From the NCBI GenBank assembly GCA_902798365.1, contig CADBWP010000004.1:1-42684 (forward strand): a stretch of DNA of 42,684 bases, in the 5' to 3' direction. This document shows positions 1-7,764 of this stretch, piece by piece; the first letter of the stretch is position 1; every line of letters starts with the position of its first letter. The stretch comes from an uncultured Ruminococcus sp. (lineage in GTDB: Bacteria > Bacillota > Clostridia > Oscillospirales > Acutalibacteraceae). The position numbers were made by a program, and so were the translations under genes. The notes beneath the pieces were generated by a model. That model did not search any database. It was not told where the DNA came from and saw only the letters and a program-made list of their open reading frames with translations.

Positions 1-1
1 C

Positions 2-88
2 GCCCGCAAAAACGGGTTTGATTCTTATCACGCGGTTAAGATGGTTTTATCAGGTCAGATCAATCAGGTTTTTGGGATGGGGTACTGA
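2..88 (+). CDS. 3' end of an unidentified protein gene (cut by left edge)
   Basis: The frame starting at base 2 is open to a TGA at 86-88 and gives 28 residues ending in VFGMGY. A strong hairpin terminator follows about 20 bases later, which fits the end of a plus-strand gene. A second frame is also open, to a TAG at 90-92, so the frame choice rests on residue composition only. I do not recognise the family. The start and most of the protein lie outside the window. Confidence 0.35.
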   Translation, partial: ARKNGFDSYHAVKMVLSGQINQVFGMGY

Positions 89-107
89 ATAGTTACAAGT
101 ATTATAT

Positions 108-145
108 AAAAACAGAGTATCTGAAAACTCAGGTACTCTGTTTTT
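108..145. terminator. Bidirectional intrinsic terminator
   Basis: A 13-bp stem (112-124 with 129-141, one G-T pair) closes on a 4-base loop. It has T residues at 141-145 on the plus side and A residues at 108-111 that read as T on the minus strand. It would end both the plus-strand gene at the left edge and rnpB on the minus strand. Confidence 0.8.
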
Positions 146-146
146 G

Positions 147-489
147 ACTGCATCTGTAAGCCGGGTTCTGTCGTGAACAGCCATCTATCTTGGCAGCCGG
201 TTGCCCGAACTGCTCAATGCCACCTCCTAAGGACACGCCGAGCAAGCGTAAATGTCCTACCACGGTGTTGCTTCAAATAGGGTTTACACGGCAGGGCGGT
301 CTCCCGTCCTCCGGTGAGCTCTTACCTCACCTTTCCATCCTTACTCCGAATAATCGGGGCGGTAATTTTCTGTTGCACTATCCCTGGGGTCGCCCCCGGC
401 GGCCGTTAGCCGTTATTATTGCTCTGTGAAGCCCGGACTTTCCTCGCGCAAGGCCTTTCGGCGTTTGCCCGCGGCTGTTCAATGCACTC
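147..489 (-). ncRNA. rnpB: RNase P RNA (catalytic subunit of ribonuclease P)
   Basis: Read on the minus strand, this stretch carries the conserved core of bacterial RNase P RNA. GAGGAAAGTCCGGGCTTC lies near the 5' end, followed by AGGGATAGTGCAACAGAAA, GGATGGAAAGGTG and GGTAAGAGCTCACC. GATAGATGGCTGTTCACG and ACAGAACCCGGCTTA lie near the 3' end. Short complementary pieces near both ends (TGCAT and ATGCA) fit helix P1. The RNA trims the 5' leader of tRNA precursors together with the RnpA protein. A promoter lies just upstream and a terminator just downstream. The ends are estimated from the promoter and helix P1, within a few bases. Protein frames predicted inside it on the plus strand are spurious. 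Confidence 0.95.
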
Positions 490-495
490 GCTATT

Positions 496-524
496 ATAAT
501 AATAGAATCCGCACTATTTGTCAA
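496..524 (-). promoter_or_regulatory. rnpB promoter
   Basis: On the minus strand there is a perfect -35 TTGACA (519-524) and a -10 TATTAT (496-501) with a 17-base spacer. Initiation would fall at about 489, matching the expected 5' end of RNase P RNA. Confidence 0.8.
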
Positions 525-584
525 TCAAACTTTTTGATTTTTTACGCGCTCTTTTGTGCAATCCGCTATTTATGGGGCAATCGC

Positions 585-612
585 TTGCACATTGGTTATT
601 TTATGATATAAT
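585..612 (+). promoter_or_regulatory. Malic enzyme gene promoter (extended -10)
   Basis: TTGCAC (585-590), a 16-base spacer and a perfect TATAAT (607-612) preceded by TGA, giving an extended -10. The start codon is about 40 bases downstream. Confidence 0.75.
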
Positions 613-653
613 TATAAAGGTCATTTTTTAGAAAAAATAAGGAGTAATCGGGT

Positions 654-1826
654 ATGGATATAAGACAGGAATCACTTAAACTGCATTATGACTGGAACGG
701 CAAGATCGAGGTTATCTCGCGCGTTCCCATCTCATCCTCTGAGGATCTGGCGCTCGCCTACACCCCCGGCGTTGCCGAGCCCTGCCTTGAGGTTCAGAAG
801 GACATAAACAAAAGCTATGAGCTTACCCGCAGAAACAACCTTGTTGCGGTCATCACCGACGGCACGGCGGTCCTCGGCCTGGGTGACATCGGCCCCGAGG
901 CAGGTATGCCCGTTATGGAAGGTAAGTGTGCGCTGTTCAAGGCCTTCGGCGACGTTGACGCTTTTCCCATCTGCATAAAGAGCAAGGATGTTGATGAGAT
1001 TGTCAACGCCGTTTATCTGATAAGCGGCTCCTTCGGCGGTATAAACCTTGAGGATATTTCCGCTCCGCGCTGCTTTGAGATAGAAAGAAAGCTTAAGGAA
1101 AAGTGCGATATACCCATTTTTCACGACGATCAGCACGGCACGGCTATCATTGTGGCAGCGGGACTTTTGAACGCGCTCAAAATCACAAATAAAAAAATCG
1201 ACGAAATCAAGGTGGTTATGAACGGCGCCGGCGCAGCAGGAATCGCCATAGCCAAGCACCTGATGAACATGGGCGTAAAGGATATTACCATGTGCGACAG
1301 CAAGGGAATCATCTGCAAGGGCGATCCGAGGCTGAACGCCGTTAAGCAGGAGATCGCCGAAATAACCAATTTAAGCAGAATGAGCGGCACTCTTGCCGAC
1401 GCTATGGCAGGCGCCGACGTTTTCCTCGGAATTTCGGCGGCAGGCTGCGTAAGCGAGGATATGGTCAAATCAATGGCAAAGGACGCTATTCTGTTTGCCA
1501 TGGCGAACCCCACGCCCGAGATCATGCCCGACCTCGCCAAAAAAGCGGGAGCCGCCGTTGTGGGCACGGGAAGAAGCGATTTTCCGAATCAGATAAACAA
1601 TGTGCTGGCGTTCCCGGGTATCTTCCGCGGAGCCCTTGATTGCAGAGCAAGCGATATAAACGAAGAGATGAAGGTCGCTGCGTCTTATGCGCTCGCCTCG
1701 ATAATCTCCGATGATGAGCTTAACCCCGACTACATTCTACCCCACGCCTTTGATCCGAGAGTTGGCAAGGCTGTTGCGGAGGCTGTTAAAAAGGCTGCGA
1801 AAGAAACGGGCGTAGCAAGAATTTAA
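654..1826 (+). CDS. maeB: NAD(P)-dependent malic enzyme
   Basis: This enzyme oxidatively decarboxylates L-malate to pyruvate, with reduction of NAD(P), in the cytoplasm, and links C4 acids to pyruvate. The 390 residues fit the short bacterial form without a phosphotransacetylase tail. Visible motifs are YTPGVAEPC (about 36-44), GLGDIGPEAGMPVMEGK (about 75-91, with the catalytic lysine region), the metal-binding FHDDQHG (about 156-162) and a Rossmann NGAGAAG (about 190-196). The ATG has a good ribosome site, AAGGAG at 639-644. It is monocistronic, with its own extended -10 promoter and a strong terminator after the stop. NAD versus NADP preference cannot be read from the sequence. The symbol maeB follows length and family and could equally be given as maeA or ytsJ-like. 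Confidence 0.93.
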   Translation: MDIRQESLKLHYDWNGKIEVISRVPISSSEDLALAYTPGVAEPCLEVQKDINKSYELTRRNNLVAVITDGTAVLGLGDIGPEAGMPVMEGKCALFKAFGDVDAFPICIKSKDVDEIVNAVYLISGSFGGINLEDISAPRCFEIERKLKEKCDIPIFHDDQHGTAIIVAAGLLNALKITNKKIDEIKVVMNGAGAAGIAIAKHLMNMGVKDITMCDSKGIICKGDPRLNAVKQEIAEITNLSRMSGTLADAMAGADVFLGISAAGCVSEDMVKSMAKDAILFAMANPTPEIMPDLAKKAGAAVVGTGRSDFPNQINNVLAFPGIFRGALDCRASDINEEMKVAASYALASIISDDELNPDYILPHAFDPRVGKAVAEAVKKAAKETGVARI

Positions 1827-1839
1827 TTACAAACAAAAG

Positions 1840-1886
1840 CGCTGTAAGAAACCGGGCAAAAGCCCGATCACTTACAGCGCATTTTT
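1840..1886. terminator. Bidirectional terminator between malic enzyme gene and cca
   Basis: GCGCTGTAAG (1840-1849) pairs perfectly with CTTACAGCGC (1871-1880), and an inner GGGC/GCCC pairing lies in the loop. T residues follow on the plus strand and an A-rich stretch precedes the stem. It serves the converging malic enzyme and cca genes. Confidence 0.85.
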
Positions 1887-3228
1887 ATACAAAGCTGTCT
1901 TTTACTTCCATCGCCCTTGCAAGCAGGGCGTTTTTTTCATTTTCAAGTTTTTCATCGATCACCTCGTCAAGCAGAAAATAGAGTATTTTTCCTATCTGCC
2001 TGCCGTCGGTTATTCCCGCGTTGATCAAGTCTCTGCCGTTGAGAGCCAATTGTTTCAGGCTAAAGCAGTCGTTTTGGCGCAGGACCTCTTCAAGCTGAAG
2101 CTGCGCGTTGAGCACACCGTTTAGCTTATACTCTCTTTTATAGTCGGACTGTGCAAGCAGGTCTGCAAGCTGAACCTCAAACAGCAGGCGCATGTTGTCC
2201 TCGCCTATGTGATTGAGCACACGCTTTACAAGCCGCTTGGAGCCGTTGAAGCGAACGTCGTGAAACAGGACAAGCCTCAGACAATTGTCGATCGTGATAT
2301 TTGAAAACCTGAGACGGCGCAGCACCGTGCGCGAAATATCGGCGCTGATTTTTTGGTGACCCTTAAAATGCTTTGTGCCGTCGCTGTCTTGGGTGCAGGA
2401 CTGCGGCTTGCCTATGTCGTGCAAAAGCATTGTAAGGCGAATAAGCGGATGATTGCGCGATACACCCACAGAACGCGTTATGTGCCTATATACATCATAA
2501 ACGTGGTGCTTGTTGCATTGATCAAAGTCAAAGCATTCTGCAAGCTCGGGGATAATAACGGCTATTACATCTCTGTATTCGTTTAGGATCTGCTCCGCTC
2601 CGGAACCGCAAAGTATGCCCATAAGCTCATCGCGGATCCTTTCGGCGGAAATACTGTTGAGCAGCGCGGCGTTTTTGTGTATGGATTCCGCCGTTGCATA
2701 ATGGATGGAAAAGCCCAGACGCGAGGCAAAGCGCAGGGCTCTGAGTATGCGCAGGGCGTCCTCACCAAACCGCAGGTCGGGATCGCCGACGCAGCGAATA
2801 ACACCGCGCTTAAGGTCTTCCCTGCCGCCGAACGGATCGGTTATGCCGTCCTTGTCGCAGTACGCCATAGCGTTTATGGTAAAATCGCGCCTCGCAAGAT
2901 CCTCGGCAAGACTTTTTGTAAAGCTGACACGGTCGGGGTGGCGGTTGTCGGCATATACTCCGTCAATGCGATAGGTGGTGACTTCTATCAGCTCGCCATC
3001 GACAACGACCGTTACGGTGCCGTGCTTAATGCCGGCGTCAAAGGTTTTGAACGCTCTGAAACAATCCTCAACCTGCGCAGGCTCGGCGTTGGTGCACACA
3101 TCCCAGTCGTGCGGAGCTGTTCCTATCAATGCGTCGCGCACACAGCCGCCCACCACGTGGGCTTCAAAGCCGTTGGCGGCAAGCGTACTTATAACTGTTT
3201 GGGCGTTTTGGGGAATTGTTATTTGCAT
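1885..3228 (-). CDS. cca: CCA tRNA nucleotidyltransferase
   Basis: The enzyme adds or repairs the 3'-CCA end of tRNAs using CTP and ATP in the cytoplasm. The class II nucleotidyltransferase head is visible as GGCVRD (about 27-32) followed by the metal-binding DWD (about 41-43). Next come RRDFTINAMAY and the RFGEDALRILRALRF region that helps select the nucleotide. A metal-dependent HD motif (LLHDIGKP, about 260) follows, as in many clostridial CCA enzymes. At 447 residues it is a full-length single-chain enzyme. The ribosome site is weak (AGTGATC before the ATG). It starts 24 bases after the P-type ATPase gene and is probably co-transcribed with it. Whether the HD domain is an active phosphatase or phosphodiesterase is unknown. 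Confidence 0.94.
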   Translation of the reverse strand: MQITIPQNAQTVISTLAANGFEAHVVGGCVRDALIGTAPHDWDVCTNAEPAQVEDCFRAFKTFDAGIKHGTVTVVVDGELIEVTTYRIDGVYADNRHPDRVSFTKSLAEDLARRDFTINAMAYCDKDGITDPFGGREDLKRGVIRCVGDPDLRFGEDALRILRALRFASRLGFSIHYATAESIHKNAALLNSISAERIRDELMGILCGSGAEQILNEYRDVIAVIIPELAECFDFDQCNKHHVYDVYRHITRSVGVSRNHPLIRLTMLLHDIGKPQSCTQDSDGTKHFKGHQKISADISRTVLRRLRFSNITIDNCLRLVLFHDVRFNGSKRLVKRVLNHIGEDNMRLLFEVQLADLLAQSDYKREYKLNGVLNAQLQLEEVLRQNDCFSLKQLALNGRDLINAGITDGRQIGKILYFLLDEVIDEKLENEKNALLARAMEVKDSFV

Positions 3229-3252
3229 GAGATCACTTTTTTCAAAATAGAA

Positions 3253-5586
3253 TTATTTGCGTTTATATCTTTCAATCAGATTATCGGCAACATTGTATAA
3301 AACATTGAACACAACAAGCGTAACGCCTGCGCAGACTCCCAGCAGGATAAGCGCATTGGTGCCCGGAACGGTAAGCATAAACAGGTTTGACAGGAACAAA
3401 ACGCTTAGTGTGAGTCCCGTGACGCTGACAACAAGCATACCGGCGCGCAGGGCATTGAACGGCACCGAAAGCCTTACTATGAGCATAAGGCAAATAAAGG
3501 ATGTCAGATACACCGCTATGGTTGAAAGCTCCTGAGTAGTGATACCGGTAATTTTGCTGAGCGACGCTATGGTTATTATGTTTGCAACAACACACAAAGC
3601 AGCCGGCGCCGCCCGTGCTATTATGTTGAAGGTGAAGTTGCCGCGCACTATGCTTTTGTTTGGCTGCAAGGCGAGCACAAACGACGGAAAACCGATAGTA
3701 AGCGCTCCTATGAGCGACAGCTGAATGGGCATGAAGGGATATGCAAGATGCGAGAACACGAAGAAAACAGCAAGTATGATTGAGTAAATGGTTTTAACAA
3801 GATACAGCGATGAGCTGCGCTCGATGTTGTTGATAGTCCGCCTGCCCTCGGCAACCACCTGCGGCATCGAGGCAAAATCGTTGTTGACAAGCACAAGCTG
3901 CGAAACGTTTCTCGCCGCCTCGCTGCCCGACGCCATTGCAACGGAGCAGTCGGCTTCTTTAAGGGCAAGCACATCGTTTACGCCGTCGCCGGTCATGGCT
4001 ACCTTGTGTCCGTGCTCCCTGAGAGCTATCACAAGCTTTTTCTTCTGAGCGGGAGTCACCCTGCCGAAAACATTGCAGGTTTCGCAAACCTCGCTGATTT
4101 GCTCGTCGGTGGTAACACCGGACATATCCACGGCGTTTTCCGCGCCCTCGATGCCGGTGTCGCGGGCTATGCTCTGAACAGTCTTTACGCTGTCGCCCGA
4201 GATGACCTTTAGCGTCACACCCTGCTCCTTGAAGTAATTGACCGTATCCTGAACATTGTCCCTCAGCTTGTCCTTGATAAGAATAAGCGCCATGGGGTGC
4301 ATATCATCAGGAAGCTGTGAACCTACCATCGGTTCGTCTGAGGAACCTAAGACAAGTATCCTCACGGTTTCATTTATCTTGCTTATGTTTTCGTAGATCT
4401 CGGCATACTTTTCCTTGTCGGCAAAAACAAATTCCGCAGCGCCTATAATGTACGACTTGCCGTTTTCAAAGTGACCGCCCGACCACTTGGTTTCGGACGA
4501 AAACGGAGTGAAACTGGTGCATCTTACGGGCTCCACACCCTCGGTATAGTCGCTTACCGCCTGCAAGGTCGCGTTTATTTCGTCGCTCGCCGCTACTACC
4601 GAGGCAAGCGCCCGTTTTATTTTGTCGTCATTTGTGTTGAGATTTATCACCTTGTGGACGTTCATGGTCTCGGCGGTGAGGGTGCCTGTTTTGTCAAGGC
4701 ATACAACATCAACGCGTGCAAGGGTTTCTATGCAGTACATTTCGTTGACAAGCACGTTTTTCTTGGAAAGGCGGATGATAGACACCGCCAACACCGTGCT
4801 GGTCAGGAGGATCATGCCGCCGGGGATCATGCCCACAAGCGCTCCCACGGTGCTTTCAACCGTGTTTTTCAGCGTTTCGCCGTGGATCCAGAACTTGCTT
4901 GTAAAAAGAATAGCTCCTATGGGAAAGATTATGGCAGTACAAATATTTATAATAAGCCTGAACGATTTTAATATCTGAGAGTTGTTTTTCTTTATGTATT
5001 TGGCTTCGTTGTTTATGCGTGAGGCATAACTGTCCGCGCCTACCCTTGTCACCCTGCAACAGCAGCTTCCCGCCGAAATAAAGCTGCCCGACAAAAGCTC
5101 GTCGCCCGCGTTTTTGGGAATAAGGTCGGATTCACCCGTAAGCAGGCTTTCGTTCGCCTTACAGCTGCCGCTGATAACAACGCAGTCGGCGGGAACCTGA
5201 CTGCCGCGCGACAGAAGAATAATATCGTCTATTACTATTTCTTCCTTACCTATCTGAACCTCGCCGCCGTCACGGATGACTGTAGGTCGGCTCTCGGTAA
5301 GTATGGTAAGCCTATCGACGCTTTTCTTGGAGCGGATCTCCTGAACGATACCTATAACGGTGTTGGCAAGCACTACGCCTATAAACAGCAGATTGCGGAA
5401 GGAGCCGACAAAAAGCAGAGCCAAAAACAAAATGACGTTTATCAAATTGAACAGCGTGCAAATGTTATCGTAAAAAATCCTTTTTACGGATTTTGTTTTA
5501 ACGTTTGAAGAAACATTGGTTTTGCCCGCGTCTATCCGAAGCTGAACCTCGGACGCAGTCAAGCCGTGTAAGGAATTCTCGGGCAT
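3253..5586 (-). CDS. Cation-translocating P-type ATPase
   Basis: An integral membrane pump driven by ATP hydrolysis. It shows an actuator TGES (about 150), the phosphorylation motif DKTGTLT with Asp near 298, the HAD hinge GDGVNDVLALKEAD, and a C-terminal block of about six hydrophobic helices. In the fourth membrane segment the usual PEGL is replaced by IPGG. It lacks N-terminal heavy-metal domains and a CPC motif, which argues against copper or zinc export. It resembles the CtpE-like branch, for which calcium uptake has been shown in mycobacteria; that substrate is only a guess here. I start it at the ATG giving MPENSLHG (777 residues), because GGGAGG sits just before it. The frame stays open 25 codons further upstream, without a ribosome site. 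cca follows 24 bases later. Confidence 0.9.
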   Translation of the reverse strand: MPENSLHGLTASEVQLRIDAGKTNVSSNVKTKSVKRIFYDNICTLFNLINVILFLALLFVGSFRNLLFIGVVLANTVIGIVQEIRSKKSVDRLTILTESRPTVIRDGGEVQIGKEEIVIDDIILLSRGSQVPADCVVISGSCKANESLLTGESDLIPKNAGDELLSGSFISAGSCCCRVTRVGADSYASRINNEAKYIKKNNSQILKSFRLIINICTAIIFPIGAILFTSKFWIHGETLKNTVESTVGALVGMIPGGMILLTSTVLAVSIIRLSKKNVLVNEMYCIETLARVDVVCLDKTGTLTAETMNVHKVINLNTNDDKIKRALASVVAASDEINATLQAVSDYTEGVEPVRCTSFTPFSSETKWSGGHFENGKSYIIGAAEFVFADKEKYAEIYENISKINETVRILVLGSSDEPMVGSQLPDDMHPMALILIKDKLRDNVQDTVNYFKEQGVTLKVISGDSVKTVQSIARDTGIEGAENAVDMSGVTTDEQISEVCETCNVFGRVTPAQKKKLVIALREHGHKVAMTGDGVNDVLALKEADCSVAMASGSEAARNVSQLVLVNNDFASMPQVVAEGRRTINNIERSSSLYLVKTIYSIILAVFFVFSHLAYPFMPIQLSLIGALTIGFPSFVLALQPNKSIVRGNFTFNIIARAAPAALCVVANIITIASLSKITGITTQELSTIAVYLTSFICLMLIVRLSVPFNALRAGMLVVSVTGLTLSVLFLSNLFMLTVPGTNALILLGVCAGVTLVVFNVLYNVADNLIERYKRK

Positions 5587-5770
5587 AGGCACCTCCCGCA
5601 AAAGCGTTTTTGGTTTTTTTAATACAAAAATGAAAAATATATGAAAAACAACGGCTTGCAAGCCGAAATCAGTTCTGCGGTTTCCATGTTAATTCCGAAT
5701 AACCGAAAACACGCGCTAAATATATTATAAATGCAAATGATAATAAAGGCAACGGAAAGAAGGTGATTTT

Positions 5771-6787
5771 TTGAAAAAAATTGCAAAATTAACGGCAATT
5801 ATGTTGTCACTAACCATTTTAACGGGCACAACCGCCGTATCCGGAGCGGCAAAGTCCGTCGAAAAGTGCGTGTATCTCGGAGGAGAACCGTTTGGCGTGA
5901 GGTTTTACAACGACGGTGTAATGATAGTCGAGCTTGAGGATTTTTATTCCGAGGGACGATATGTTTGCCCTGCAAAGGACGCCGGACTTAAAACCGGAGA
6001 TATTGTAAAAAGAATAAACGGTGAGCAGGTATGCACCAACGAGGACGTACAGCACAAGCTTATGAGCTGCGGCGGGACTGACATTGAGTTTGAGATAGAA
6101 CGCGAAGGTAAAAAGCTGTGCAAAAAAGTTACTCCGCATAAAAACACCGCAGGCGCGTTTCTTTTGGGCGCATGGGTCAGAGACAGCTGCGCCGGGATAG
6201 GCACCGTGACCTACTATGACCCCGAACAAAGCTATTTTGCCGCATTGGGGCACGGAATATGCGACACGGACACCAACGCTCTTATGCCGCTCGGCAGCGC
6301 GGAGGTAACACGTGCGCAGATAAGCTCCGTGACAAAAAGCACACCCGGAAAAGCAGGCAGCCTGAACGGATATTTTACCGATGAAATACTGGGAGAGCTG
6401 ACAAAAAACACCCCATGCGGAGTGTATGGAACAACAAACGACAATAATTTTCAAAACAAAGCAAAAATCGAAATCGCGGATAACGACTGTATCAAAACAG
6501 GCGGTGCAACAGTTTATACCACTATAGACGGCGGTCTTTCGCACCCGTATTCCGCAGAAATAACTCGGATTTGCAGCCTTGGCAGGGAATCAAATGAAAA
6601 CTTTGTAATAAAGGTTACAGACAACGAGCTGCTTGAAAAGTGCGGCGGAATTGTTCAGGGCATGAGCGGAAGCCCGATTGTTCAGGACGGAAGGCTTGTC
6701 GGCGCGGTAACGCATGTGTTTCTTAATAATACTATTGAGGGATACGGCGTAACAGCTCAAAATATGGTGTCGAACTATGATGAATAA
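5771..6787 (+). CDS. spoIVB: SpoIVB sporulation peptidase (S55 family)
   Basis: SpoIVB is a serine peptidase secreted by the forespore into the intermembrane space. There it signals activation of pro-sigma-K in the mother cell by cleaving SpoIVFA and relieving BofA inhibition. The protein has an N-terminal membrane/signal segment (about 5-25), a PDZ domain (about 40-118) and the S55 peptidase domain. The catalytic triad can be placed at His161 (ALGHGI), Asp284 (VTDNELL) and Ser299 (GMSGSP). The Asp-Ser spacing of 15 equals that of Bacillus subtilis Asp363-Ser378. The start codon is TTG, with AGAAGGTGA upstream. The 184-base gap before it holds a weak GAATA / TATATTA pair that could be a sigma-G promoter, but its spacing is slightly long. 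spo0A follows, as in Bacillus. Confidence 0.95.
   Translation: MKKIAKLTAIMLSLTILTGTTAVSGAAKSVEKCVYLGGEPFGVRFYNDGVMIVELEDFYSEGRYVCPAKDAGLKTGDIVKRINGEQVCTNEDVQHKLMSCGGTDIEFEIEREGKKLCKKVTPHKNTAGAFLLGAWVRDSCAGIGTVTYYDPEQSYFAALGHGICDTDTNALMPLGSAEVTRAQISSVTKSTPGKAGSLNGYFTDEILGELTKNTPCGVYGTTNDNNFQNKAKIEIADNDCIKTGGATVYTTIDGGLSHPYSAEITRICSLGRESNENFVIKVTDNELLEKCGGIVQGMSGSPIVQDGRLVGAVTHVFLNNTIEGYGVTAQNMVSNYDE
6768..6774 (+). promoter_or_regulatory. Perfect 0A box (candidate Spo0A site upstream of spo0A)
   Basis: TGTCGAA, the exact Spo0A recognition heptamer, lies in the last codons of spoIVB, about 100 bases upstream of the spo0A -35. Autoregulation of spo0A through such boxes is known in Bacillus. One match of this length can arise by chance: another copy occurs inside parE. 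Confidence 0.35.
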
Positions 6788-6870
6788 CGCTGTATATAGT
6801 GTTTTGCTGTATGTCGGATTTTAGCGAAGGAAAAAATGATACTTTTTTGAAAAAATTTTCTTGGAAGGTA

Positions 6871-6899
6871 TTGCCAAGATTCCCATTTTGTGGTAATAT
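6871..6899 (+). promoter_or_regulatory. spo0A promoter (sigma-A type, extended -10)
   Basis: TTGCCA (6871-6876), a 17-base spacer and TAATAT (6894-6899) with TGG directly before it. The spo0A start codon lies about 35 bases downstream. I did not find a convincing sigma-H promoter. Confidence 0.65.
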
Positions 6900-6933
6900 T
6901 ATATCACATTAAATTTCGATGGGAGATTGTGAC

Positions 6934-7701
6934 ATGGAAAACAGTATCAAAATGATAATAACCGAGGAAGCCGCCGAGTTTTCTGCCGAGAGCTTAAAAT
7001 TATTTCAAAGCTTTAATATTTTATCCGCCTTTTGTGCAAAGGACGGCGAGGAGCTTTGCAGCCGCATAAGGCACGAATCGCCCGACGTTGTGCTGATGGA
7101 TTCGTTTATGACCAGGCTTGACGCAATAGGAGTTATGCGCAGCATAAAACGACAAAATATCAAGCAGCCCGTGTTTATCGTATTCTCGTCGTTTCACAGC
7201 CCCTTGCTTGAGCGTGAGATAATGAACAGCGGTGCGTCCTATTTTGTGCTGAAGCCATACGACATTGAACAGCTTTGCGAAAACATTTCTCACATGATAA
7301 AGCGCAGCGACAGAATAATCAACGCTCCCATAAGCGTTGATGCGTTCGGCATCGAGCTGCGAGTTACCGAGATCCTTCACGAAATCGGTGTTCCGGCTCA
7401 CATCAAGGGCTACCATTACCTTAGAGATTCCATTATTATGTCGGTTGAAAAGCCCGATATAATAAACGCCGTTACAAAACAGCTTTATCCTTCCGTTGCA
7501 AAGAAGTATGACACAACATCATCAAGAGTGGAGCGAGCTATACGCCACGCCATTGAGGTTGCGTGGGACAGAGGCGACATTGATGTGCTCAACTCTTACT
7601 TTGGCTATACCATTCACAACGACAGAGGCAAGCCCACCAACAGCGAGTTTATTGCAATGATTGCCGACAGGCTCAGACTGCAAATCAAAAACGCATCATA
7701 A
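6934..7701 (+). CDS. spo0A: Spo0A, master response regulator of sporulation
   Basis: Spo0A, when phosphorylated, binds 0A boxes and commits the cell to sporulation. The receiver domain spans about 1-120: phospho-acceptor Asp56 (VVLMDSF), Ser85 at the switch threonine position, and Lys107 in FVLKPYD. The effector domain (about 140-255) is nearly identical to Bacillus in [12 protein letters not shown] and in the DNA-recognition stretch [15 protein letters not shown]. The end has [16 protein letters not shown]. The acidic Mg-binding pair is Glu11-Glu12 instead of Asp-Asp, and the residue after the FM following Asp56 is Thr where most receivers have Pro. I chose the ATG at 6934 because GGGAG lies 8 bases before it; the in-frame ATG at 6919 overlaps that site. 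The gene ends against the converging purD terminator. Confidence 0.96.
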   Translation: MENSIKMIITEEAAEFSAESLKLFQSFNILSAFCAKDGEELCSRIRHESPDVVLMDSFMTRLDAIGVMRSIKRQNIKQPVFIVFSSFHSPLLEREIMNSGASYFVLKPYDIEQLCENISHMIKRSDRIINAPISVDAFGIELRVTEILHEIGVPAHIKGYHYLRDSIIMSVEKPDIINAVTKQLYPSVAKKYDTTSSRVERAIRHAIEVAWDRGDIDVLNSYFGYTIHNDRGKPTNSEFIAMIADRLRLQIKNAS

Positions 7702-7718
7702 TAACAATAATTCAAAGC

Positions 7719-7753
7719 AAAAACCACGGGGAGAAGTCAGCCGACCTCTCCCC
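7719..7753 (-). terminator. Terminator of the purine operon
   Basis: GGGGAGA (7728-7734) pairs with TCTCCCC (7747-7753), continued by an inner GTC/GAC pairing. On the minus strand the stem is followed by GTGGTTTTTGC. It lies between the ends of spo0A and purD and may also stop spo0A transcripts. Confidence 0.75.
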
Positions 7754-7764
7754 TATGCTGTTTA

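Noticed and set aside
190..611. Two small plus-strand open frames over the first 600 bases
   Set aside because: They lie over or beside the RNase P RNA gene, and the translated peptides are low-complexity by-products.
5587..5770. A small gene between the P-type ATPase gene and spoIVB
   Set aside because: No frame with a ribosome site exists. The gap looks like a divergent promoter region, with only weak promoter candidates.
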